Origin: Paracoccaceae bacterium
GTDB taxonomy: Bacteria; Pseudomonadota; Alphaproteobacteria; Rhodobacterales; Rhodobacteraceae
Assembly (NCBI GenBank): GCA_013214575.1
Contig: JABSSD010000054.1
Location: 1-64,000 of the forward strand
Direction of reading: 5' to 3'
DNA length: 64,000 nt
Shown: in pieces, positions 8,676 to 16,021 of the stretch
Numbering within the stretch: position 1 is the first letter of the stretch
Layout of the letters: every line of letters begins with the position of its first letter
Position numbers and translations under genes: made by a program
Notes under the pieces: model-generated
What the model was told of the DNA's origin: nothing
What the model saw: the letters and a program-made list of their open reading frames with translations, nothing else
Databases searched by the model: none

Positions 8676-8766
8676 AAGGGCCGATAAGTCGCCGACAGGA
8701 TGTCTTCAACCAAAGGCACCGAGACCCAGGGTCCCGGCGCCTTTGCTATCGTTTGAATTCTGCGGT

Positions 8767-10533
8767 TCAGTTCCAGCAGCTGACCAGCACCGTCATGCCA
8801 TTCACCAATCGGTTCATCGCGGCATGTGTCAGCGTCGCGGCCTCGGCCTCGGCGTTGCGGTCTCTGGCACTCAACCCCGCCTCGGTCAGGACCGCCCGGA
8901 TTGCCGCGGCATTGGCGGCAAAGCTGACACCTTTGGGCAGTTGCCGTGCGCCGATTTCCTGCGGCAGCAACATCCCCAGCACCGCGCCGCTGCCATCCAG
9001 CACCGGACCGCCTGCATCCCCGGTCTGTGCGGCCAGGTCCAGCCGGGCAATGCCGGAATTGCCGTCCAGGCTTTTGATGTCGGCGAGGGTGCCCCAGGTC
9101 AGGCTGGGCGCGCCGAGGATGCCCTCATAGGAATAGCCGGAGACCGCCACTTCGGACTGCAGGCGTGGCGATGTGGTGCTGAACTCGGCCACTGCCATGG
9201 GCGCCAGTGGGGTCTTGGGGCGCAGCACGGCCAAACCATTGGCGCTATCGTTGCTGAGCAGCTCGGCGGTGTAATCGTGATCCAGGGTGATGCGGGTACA
9301 GCCGGCCACCACATCCGAGGTGGTCAGCACCGTGCCTGCACCGTCAACATAAAACCCCGACCGCGACATCCGGGGCTGGCGGATCTGCAGGCCCGACAGC
9401 AGGTCGATGCTTTGCTGCGCATCGCCACCGGCGGCCGGGTCCAGAACGCCGTCGATGCGGGTAAAGCTGGTGCGCATTGCAGTGAGCACCCGGGTGCGGC
9501 GGTGTTCATCGCCAGCGGGCCAGATCAGGGTGAAGCCTTTGATCTCACCATTTTTCAGGCTGGCCTGGGTGAACGAGACCATACCTTTGCCGCGGCCCTC
9601 GATGGTGAAGCTGTCGGCGCCGCGTTTCCGTGGCCCAACCAGGGGGACGATTTCCAGCGTTTGCAGAATGTCATAGAGGCCAAACAAAGTGCGCTTGTCG
9701 CCGGGCTGCGAAATCAGCAAGACCCGGATTTCGCCATCGTCCTTGCTGTCATAATGCGCAAATGGCGGCTCGAATCGCGCAAAAGCCACTTCGCGGGTCG
9801 GGATCTGCATTGTAATACCAGCGTCGCCGCTGGTCATCGAAGCCATGCCAACCGAGAGCAGCGGTGCATTGTATTCATCCAGCAGTGCCTGGCGTTGCAA
9901 GCTGGTCAGAATGCCGCTCAGCTCATAGCCATTGGCCGCCTGCCAGTCGGTCATGGAGGCCCGGGTGCCGCGGCCAAAAGACCCGTCAATGGCGGCGCTG
10001 TAAAACCCGGCGGCCTTGAGCGCGATCTGCAGCGCCTTGCGCTGGTCGGCGCTCAACTGGCGTTCGCTGCGACGGGCCTGGGCTGGGGATTCATCGAAAG
10101 GCGCCGGAGTGGGTTGGATCGCCTCAACCTGGGGTGTTATCGGCGCAAGAGTGGCGGGCAGGGTGGTGGCGGCTGTACTCGGTTCAACGCCATCGGGCCA
10201 GAACTGCTGACGCAGATTGCGGCCAAAGGCGATAAAGCTGTCGCGTGGGATTTGCCCCTGGCCGCGATAGACCTGCATTGCCCGTTCGGCATCGGCGCGA
10301 CTGTAGGGGCCCAGCACAACGCCGTACCAGCCGCCTCCAAGGGTAAAGCCACTGACATCCGGCAATTGGGATGACAGCTGGGCTGCCCGGGCCTTGGCGT
10401 CGGCAAGCGACGGGTGGGCGGCGACCTGAATCCAGACCGAGTTCGGTGAGACTTGCTGTGCCTGCGCTGCCCCCGGAAGAGTTGCGGCCAGTGCCATCAG
10501 TGTCAGCACCATTGAAGCAAAGAAAATCTTCAT
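8767..10533 (-). CDS. Secreted SPOR/peptidoglycan-binding protein with degenerate trypsin-like domain
   Basis: This 588-residue exported protein starts with a signal peptide (residues 1-25, ending in GAAQA). It then has a SPOR-like domain (about 31-105), a peptidoglycan-binding helix bundle (about 160-220) and a C-terminal chymotrypsin-fold domain (about 385-550). The catalytic positions are altered. The usual VLTNAHVV is VLTTSDVV (D407 for His), the Asp position reads NGLAVL (G433), and GDSGGP is GDAGGP (A507). It is therefore probably a pseudoprotease that acts as a binding or scaffold protein at the cell wall. It is monocistronic and divergent from glyQ. Confidence 0.8.
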   Translation of the reverse strand: MKIFFASMVLTLMALAATLPGAAQAQQVSPNSVWIQVAAHPSLADAKARAAQLSSQLPDVSGFTLGGGWYGVVLGPYSRADAERAMQVYRGQGQIPRDSFIAFGRNLRQQFWPDGVEPSTAATTLPATLAPITPQVEAIQPTPAPFDESPAQARRSERQLSADQRKALQIALKAAGFYSAAIDGSFGRGTRASMTDWQAANGYELSGILTSLQRQALLDEYNAPLLSVGMASMTSGDAGITMQIPTREVAFARFEPPFAHYDSKDDGEIRVLLISQPGDKRTLFGLYDILQTLEIVPLVGPRKRGADSFTIEGRGKGMVSFTQASLKNGEIKGFTLIWPAGDEHRRTRVLTAMRTSFTRIDGVLDPAAGGDAQQSIDLLSGLQIRQPRMSRSGFYVDGAGTVLTTSDVVAGCTRITLDHDYTAELLSNDSANGLAVLRPKTPLAPMAVAEFSTTSPRLQSEVAVSGYSYEGILGAPSLTWGTLADIKSLDGNSGIARLDLAAQTGDAGGPVLDGSGAVLGMLLPQEIGARQLPKGVSFAANAAAIRAVLTEAGLSARDRNAEAEAATLTHAAMNRLVNGMTVLVSCWN

Positions 10534-10715
10534 TGCAGTTCCCTTATCCCTGAGGAGTCAAATTTTTAGGGCAATTAAGCATTTTGGAGTCATAAAGGGA
10601 ATGCCCTATACGGGGGGGAATTCTTGGTTTGACGCTTCAATATGGGCTGATTTGGCCTGAGCGGAGATATTCTGGCATTATTCTGCGTCTGAGGCTGTTC
10701 CTGCCATATGTGGCG

Positions 10716-10744
10716 TTGACCCTGACCGGGGGCTTGCATAGGAA
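10716..10744 (+). promoter_or_regulatory. Candidate sigma-70 promoter for glyQ
   Basis: TTGACC, a 17-base spacer containing CTTGCA, and TAGGAA lie 36 bases before the glyQ start. The -35 is good and the -10 weak, a pattern common for housekeeping promoters in this group. This is inferred by eye only. Confidence 0.45.
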
Positions 10745-10779
10745 AGACCCCGCATTTGCAGCCCAATAGGGAAAGAGAC

Positions 10780-11709
10780 ATGACCCAGACCAATGGCGCT
10801 CCGCGCTCGTTCCAAGAGATCATCCTGCGGCTTCAGAGCTATTGGGCCAGCAAGGGCTGCGCCATGCTGCAGCCCTATGACATGGAGGTTGGCGCCGGTA
10901 CCTTTCACCCGGCAACCACGCTGCGCTCGCTGGGCCCGACGCCCTGGGCTGCCGCCTATGTGCAGCCGTCGCGGCGCCCGACCGATGGCCGCTATGGGGA
11001 AAACCCCAACCGGTTGCAGCATTATTATCAGTATCAGGTGCTGATCAAACCCAGCCCGCCCAATCTGCAGGATCTGTACCTTGGCTCGCTGGCGGCGATT
11101 GGCATTGATATGGAGCTGCATGACATCCGCTTTGTCGAAGATGACTGGGAAAGCCCGACACTGGGGGCCTGGGGCTTGGGCTGGGAGGTCTGGTGTGACG
11201 GCATGGAAGTCAGCCAGTTCACCTATTTCCAGCAGGTTGGCGGCTATGACTGCAGCCCGGTCTCGGGCGAGCTGACCTATGGGCTGGAGCGGCTGGCGAT
11301 GTATGTTCTGGGTGTCGATCACGTGATGGACATGCCGTTCAACGACCCGGAGGCGCCGATCCCGATGACCTATGGCGATATCTTCAAGCAGACCGAGGAA
11401 GAATACGCCCGCTGGAACTTTGACACCGCCAATACCGAAGTCTTGCTGCGCCATTTTGAAGAGGCCGAGGTGGAATGTGCCGCGATCCTGTCACAGCCCG
11501 CTGACGACCCCAAGACCGGCAAGCGCATCGTGATGGCGCATCCGGCCTATGATCAGTGCATCAAGGCCAGCCATATCTTTAACCTGCTGGACGCGCGCGG
11601 GGTGATCTCGGTCACCGAACGCCAGGCCTATATTGGCCGGGTGCGGGCGCTGGCCAAGCAATGTGCCGATGCCTTTGTGCAAACAACGGCGGGCGGCTGG
11701 ACGGCCTGA
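10780..11709 (+). CDS. glyQ: Glycine--tRNA ligase alpha subunit
   Basis: This is the catalytic alpha subunit of the bacterial alpha2-beta2 glycyl-tRNA synthetase. The 309-residue length and the almost invariant opening [20 protein letters not shown], the [21 protein letters not shown] segment, and the [18 protein letters not shown]-like class II motif region (here [20 protein letters not shown]) are diagnostic. Start at the ATG 10780 with GGGAAAGAG before it. The partner glyS lies 1.9 kb downstream on the same strand. Confidence 0.98.
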   Translation: MTQTNGAPRSFQEIILRLQSYWASKGCAMLQPYDMEVGAGTFHPATTLRSLGPTPWAAAYVQPSRRPTDGRYGENPNRLQHYYQYQVLIKPSPPNLQDLYLGSLAAIGIDMELHDIRFVEDDWESPTLGAWGLGWEVWCDGMEVSQFTYFQQVGGYDCSPVSGELTYGLERLAMYVLGVDHVMDMPFNDPEAPIPMTYGDIFKQTEEEYARWNFDTANTEVLLRHFEEAEVECAAILSQPADDPKTGKRIVMAHPAYDQCIKASHIFNLLDARGVISVTERQAYIGRVRALAKQCADAFVQTTAGGWTA

Positions 11710-11852
11710 TCGGCGATTATCGCGCCTGTCCGGCCAATCGGGCAGGTGCGCGCGCTAAAATGCTGGCAACGGGAATGGTGACCGGTTGTCAGCGACCAAA
11801 AATACAGCGGGGGCGCAGCCCTTCAGAGACTGACTAAAGGACGATAATCATT

Positions 11853-12380
11853 ATGGGTAAGTTTCTTGCCGCCTTCATCGTGGTCTGCGCCGTCGGCGCC
11901 GGTGCCTCAATCTATTACCTGAATGAATATGCCTACTATGAGGAGGTCACCCTGCACCCTGGGCTCGATGTGGTTCTGCTGCCGCAGAATAGCGACGCTA
12001 GCGTGGTCATTGATTATGCGGATTTCCAGGCCATTGACGCCAGCAGCTCTCCGATCCGCTATCGCGCCTGTTTCACCACAGCGCTGACACGTGATGAGCT
12101 GACCCAGAGCTATACCGTGTTGCAGCAGCAGCGGCCGCGCATTGCGCCGGGCTGGTTTGGCTGCTTTGATGCCAAGGCAATCGGCGCCGAGCTGGAGGCG
12201 GGCACCGCCACCGCCTTTATGTCGGTCAAGAACATCGAGTACGGTGTGGATCGCATTGTCGCGGTGACCGATCAGGGCCGCGGCTATGTCTGGCATGAAC
12301 TGAACAATTGCGGCAAAAAGGCTTATGACGGCACCGTGGTGGGAGAGACCTGCCCGGATTTACCAGAGGTTAGCCAATAA
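11853..12380 (+). CDS. Conserved small membrane-anchored protein (DUF6446-like)
   Basis: The 175-residue protein has one N-terminal membrane segment or uncleaved signal (residues 4-24, FLAAFIVVCAVGAGASIYYL) and a periplasmic domain. The domain has cysteines in YRACFTT, FGCFDAKA, LNNCGKKAY and GETCPDLP, suggesting disulfides. I recall genes of this type between glyQ and glyS in Rhodobacterales, assigned to DUF6446, but the function is unknown and a link to translation is not implied. It lies 30 bases before gltS. Confidence 0.65.
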   Translation: MGKFLAAFIVVCAVGAGASIYYLNEYAYYEEVTLHPGLDVVLLPQNSDASVVIDYADFQAIDASSSPIRYRACFTTALTRDELTQSYTVLQQQRPRIAPGWFGCFDAKAIGAELEAGTATAFMSVKNIEYGVDRIVAVTDQGRGYVWHELNNCGKKAYDGTVVGETCPDLPEVSQ

Positions 12381-12410
12381 CGTAGGCACGGCAACACGGC
12401 GGAGAGATAT

Positions 12411-13622
12411 ATGAGCACGGCAATCGTCGTCCCGGAATTCATCACTGTGACCCTTGGCTTTGCGGTGTTCCTGCTTGGGGCGCGGCTGAATGCCCGGGTT
12501 GAGGTTCTGCGCCGGTTCAATATCCCCGAGCCGGTGACCGGTGGTTTGCTGGCGGCGCTTGTGGTGCTGGTGATCTATCTGGCCTCTGGCCGCGCGGTTG
12601 AGTTTGAGATGGCCAGCCGCGATTTCTTTCTGGTGCTGTTCTTCGCCGGAATCGGTCTCAACGCCCGCCTCAGTGATTTGATTGCCGGCGGCAAGCCTCT
12701 GATGATCCTGCTGGTGCTGACCCTGATGACCATTATCGCCCAAAATGTCATCGGCGCGGCCGGTGCAGTGCTGTTTGGCTATCCGGCGAAGGCCGGGGTG
12801 CTGTTTGGCTCAGCCTCGCTGATTGGCGGCCACGGCACGGCAATCGCCTGGGCGCCGGATGTGGCCAAGGCCTCTGGGCTGGCGGGGGCCACCGAGCTGG
12901 GGGTTGCTGTCGCCACGCTCGGTCTGGTGCTGGCGGCACTGGTCGGCGGCCCGGTGGCGCGCCTGCTGATCACCCGCAACAACCTGGCACCGGCGCGGCC
13001 GCAGGACGGCGCCACCATTGGTCTGCCAGACGAAGACCTTGCGCCGCCGTCGCAGATTGATCACCTCAGCCTGATGCGGGTGATGCTGTTTTTGAACTTT
13101 GCCATTATGCTGGGCTATGCCGGATCTGAGCTGATCGAGGCCGCCGGGCTAAAGCTGCCGCTGTTTGTGCCCTGCCTGATCGCCGGTATTTTGATCGCCA
13201 ACCTGCGCGCCTGGCTGCGCCCCAATGCGCCCGCGGTGGCGCGCACCCCGGCTCTGGCGCTGGTGTCTGAATTCTCGCTGGGGGCCTTTCTGGCGATGTC
13301 GCTGATGGCGCTGCAACTGTGGACCATTGCCGAACTGGGCCTGGCCATTGCGGTGATCATGACCGCGCAGACCGCCTTTGCCGTTGTCTTTGTGCTTTAT
13401 GTGCTGTTTCCGCTGCTGGGCGGTGGCTATCGCGCTGCCGTTCTGGCGGCCGGCTTTGGCGGCTTTGCGCTGGGCGCCACCCCCACCGCCATCGCCAATA
13501 TGACCGCCGTCACCAAGCGCTACGGCCCATCGCCTATTGCCTTTGTAGTGCTGCCCCTTGTATCCGCCTTCTTTGTTGATATCGCCAATGCCGTCGTCAT
13601 CCAGATGATTGTGAACTTCTGA
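12411..13622 (+). CDS. gltS: Sodium/glutamate symporter
   Basis: The 403-residue inner-membrane protein has about ten hydrophobic segments in two halves. It also has the GltS family motifs FNIPEPVTGGLLAAL (residues 38-52), LFGSASLIGGHGTAIAWAP (first re-entrant loop, about 130-150) and the second-half GFGGFALGATPTAIANM. It imports glutamate with sodium ions. It sits between the two glycyl-tRNA synthetase genes, 10 bases before glyS, so the three are probably co-transcribed. No functional link to glycine charging is evident. Confidence 0.92.
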   Translation: MSTAIVVPEFITVTLGFAVFLLGARLNARVEVLRRFNIPEPVTGGLLAALVVLVIYLASGRAVEFEMASRDFFLVLFFAGIGLNARLSDLIAGGKPLMILLVLTLMTIIAQNVIGAAGAVLFGYPAKAGVLFGSASLIGGHGTAIAWAPDVAKASGLAGATELGVAVATLGLVLAALVGGPVARLLITRNNLAPARPQDGATIGLPDEDLAPPSQIDHLSLMRVMLFLNFAIMLGYAGSELIEAAGLKLPLFVPCLIAGILIANLRAWLRPNAPAVARTPALALVSEFSLGAFLAMSLMALQLWTIAELGLAIAVIMTAQTAFAVVFVLYVLFPLLGGGYRAAVLAAGFGGFALGATPTAIANMTAVTKRYGPSPIAFVVLPLVSAFFVDIANAVVIQMIVNF

Positions 13623-13632
13623 GGACCCCCAG

Positions 13633-15798
13633 ATGCCCGACCTGCTGATTGAACTGTTTTCCGAGGAAATCCCGGCCCGCATGCAACGCCGTGCCGCTGA
13701 CGATCTGAAAAAACGGATGACGGATGGTCTGGTCGAGGCCGGTCTGACCTATGCCGGCGCCCATGCCCTGTCGACGCCGCGCCGCCTGACGCTGGCCATC
13801 AGCGGCCTGCTGGCAGCCTCGCCCACTACGCACGAAGAGCGCAAAGGCCCAAAGGTCGGCGCCCCGGATAAAGCGATTGAGGGTTTCTTGCGCGGTGCCG
13901 GCCTGACCCGCGATCAGCTCGTGGAACGTGACACGCCGAAAGGCGCGGTCTATTTCGCCTCCATTGAAAAGCCCGGCCGCCCGGCCGCCGAGATCATCGC
14001 CGAGGTGCTGGACGCCACCATTCGCAATTTCCCCTGGCCGAAATCCATGCGCTGGGGCACCGGTTCGCTGAAATGGGTGCGCCCATTGCACTCAATCCTC
14101 TGCCTGCTGTCAGATGAGGCGGGCAACGAAGTTGTGCCGCTGGACGTGGACGGAATTGTCGCGGGCAATAGCACCCGTGGGCACCGATTTATGGCGCCGG
14201 ATGTCATTACCGTCAGCAGCTTTGACGACTACGCCGCCAAGCTAAAGCGCGGCTTTGTGGTGCTGGACCCGGATGAGCGGGCAGAGGCAATCTGGCAGGA
14301 CGCCAGCAATCAGGCCTTTGCAAATGGGCTGGAGCTGGTGGAAGACAAGGCACTGCTGGCTGAGGTCGCCGGGCTGGTCGAACACCCGGTGGTGCTGATG
14401 GGCTCGATTGACGAGGATTTCCTGTCGCTGCCTGCGGAAGTGCTGCAAACCAGCATGCGCGAGCACCAGAAATTCTTCTCGGTCCGCAACCCCAAGACCA
14501 CCCGCATTGAGGGTTTCATCACCGTCGCCAACCGCGCAACGGCGGACAATGGCGCCACCATTCTGGCCGGTAATCAGAAAGTGCTGAGTGCCCGTCTGGC
14601 CGATGCCAAGTTCTTCTGGGAGAACGACCTGCGTGTCGCCAAGGCGGGCATGGGCAAGTGGACCGAGGCACTGTCCAAGGTCACCTTCCACAACAAGCTG
14701 GGCACCCAGGCGGAGCGGATAAACCGCATCGCGGCGCTGGCCCGTGAGATCGCACCGTCTGTTGGCGCTGACCCGGATCTGGCCGAACAGGCGGCACGGA
14801 TCGCCAAGGCGGATCTGTCCTCGGAAATGGTCTATGAATTCCCCGAACTACAGGGCCTGATGGGCCGCTACTATGCGCAAGCCGCTGGCCTGCCGCAAGA
14901 GGTCGCCAATGCCTGTGAAGCGCATTATTCACCGCAGGGCCCATCCGATGATGTGCCAAGCGAGGCAGTGTCCGTTGCGGTGGCGCTGGCCGATAAGCTG
15001 GACACCCTGACCGGATTCTGGGCGATTGATGAGAAACCAACCGGCTCGAAAGACCCCTTTGCGCTGCGTCGGGCGGCGTTGGGGGTTATTCGGTTGGTGT
15101 TGGAGAATGACCTCAAGATACTTCTTGTAGATGCTATGAAGACTGCATTTGGTCCACAGCCTTCGGAATTTCTGATTAAGTCAGCGAAATCATCTGGCGG
15201 TAAAGCAAAGTTTCAAGCAGCAACTAAAGTTTCAGGAGAGCATCTTGAATACGATGAAAAGAAGGCTGTAGTCTTTGACCTCCTCTCCTTCTTCCACGAC
15301 CGCCTGAAGGTCTTCCTGCGCGAACAAGGCATCCGCCACGACGTCATCGACGCCTGCATCGCCATGGATGGCAATGACGACCTGACCCTGCTGGTCAAAC
15401 GGGCGCGTGCACTGGAGGACTTCATGAAGTCTGATGACGGCACCAACCTGCTGCAGGGCTATAAGCGCGCCAACAACATCCTGATCCAGGCCGAGACCAA
15501 GGACGGGGTCGAATATTCCTATGGTGGCGACGTGAAATTCGCCAAGGATGCCACCGAGATTGCCCTGTTCGAAGCGCTTGCTTTGAGCGAGGGGGCGATC
15601 TCTTCGGCCATCGAAGCCGAAGATTTCGCGGCTGCCATGGGCAGCATGGCAGCGCTGCGGGCGCCGATTGACGCGTTTTTTGAGGCGGTGCAGGTGAATG
15701 ACGACAACCAGGTGGTGCGCCGCAACCGGTTGAACCTGCTGCACCAGATCCGTCAGGTCTGTGGCCAGGTCGCTGATTTGACTGTCATCGAAGGATAA
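13633..15798 (+). CDS. glyS: Glycine--tRNA ligase beta subunit
   Basis: This is the tRNA-binding beta subunit (721 residues) of the tetrameric enzyme. It opens with MPDLLIELFSEEIPARMQ, has the EEFHGRKxP-like region here as EHQKFFSV, the central HD-type segment AHYSPQGPSDDVPSEAVSVA, and the anticodon-binding tail with GIRHDVIDACIAM and LLKRARALEDF-type motifs. Residues about 491-552 (15105-15290) are encoded by strikingly AT-rich, low-GC3 codons unlike the rest of the gene. The reading frame stays open and the flanking family motifs are intact, so the enzyme is probably functional. Confidence 0.96.
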   Translation: MPDLLIELFSEEIPARMQRRAADDLKKRMTDGLVEAGLTYAGAHALSTPRRLTLAISGLLAASPTTHEERKGPKVGAPDKAIEGFLRGAGLTRDQLVERDTPKGAVYFASIEKPGRPAAEIIAEVLDATIRNFPWPKSMRWGTGSLKWVRPLHSILCLLSDEAGNEVVPLDVDGIVAGNSTRGHRFMAPDVITVSSFDDYAAKLKRGFVVLDPDERAEAIWQDASNQAFANGLELVEDKALLAEVAGLVEHPVVLMGSIDEDFLSLPAEVLQTSMREHQKFFSVRNPKTTRIEGFITVANRATADNGATILAGNQKVLSARLADAKFFWENDLRVAKAGMGKWTEALSKVTFHNKLGTQAERINRIAALAREIAPSVGADPDLAEQAARIAKADLSSEMVYEFPELQGLMGRYYAQAAGLPQEVANACEAHYSPQGPSDDVPSEAVSVAVALADKLDTLTGFWAIDEKPTGSKDPFALRRAALGVIRLVLENDLKILLVDAMKTAFGPQPSEFLIKSAKSSGGKAKFQAATKVSGEHLEYDEKKAVVFDLLSFFHDRLKVFLREQGIRHDVIDACIAMDGNDDLTLLVKRARALEDFMKSDDGTNLLQGYKRANNILIQAETKDGVEYSYGGDVKFAKDATEIALFEALALSEGAISSAIEAEDFAAAMGSMAALRAPIDAFFEAVQVNDDNQVVRRNRLNLLHQIRQVCGQVADLTVIEG

Positions 15799-15879
15799 CT
15801 TCGCCGAACCGGGGCCAGCCCTGGACCCCGGAGTAGTTGGACAAAGGTGACTTTCAGGGCGCTCCGCCAAACCCATTCA

Positions 15880-15910
15880 CTTTGCCAAAATACTCCCGCC
15901 GGAGGCAAAG
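15880..15910. repeat. Intergenic hairpin with CCCGCCGGAGG motif
   Basis: CTTTGCC and GGCAAAG form the arms of a hairpin around AAAATACTCCCGCCGGA in the glyS-ppdK gap. The core TACTCCCGCCGGAGG recurs in altered form at 26988-27013 (ATATCCCCGCCGGAGG). It could terminate glyS or be a dispersed small element. Confidence 0.45.
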
Positions 15911-15936
15911 CCATCCACGCCCACCCATCGCGCAGT

Positions 15937-15960
15937 GTAGGGTGTGTGCTTGCACGCACC
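15937..15960. repeat. Dispersed palindromic element, copy 2
   Basis: GTAGGGTGTGTGCTTGCACG plus CACC is the inverted, one-mismatch partner of the element at 8652-8675. It lies 62 bases before the PpdK-like start. Confidence 0.6.
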
Positions 15961-16021
15961 ACTCGGCGCTTGCACCCTATGCGCACCGCATTATGCTGCG
16001 GGGCAAAGGAAAGGTGCTGCA

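Noticed and set aside
8653-10374. Plus-strand 573-codon open frame opposite the SPOR protein
   Set aside because: No family motif and composition of an antisense shadow; the minus strand has a signal peptide and recognisable domains.
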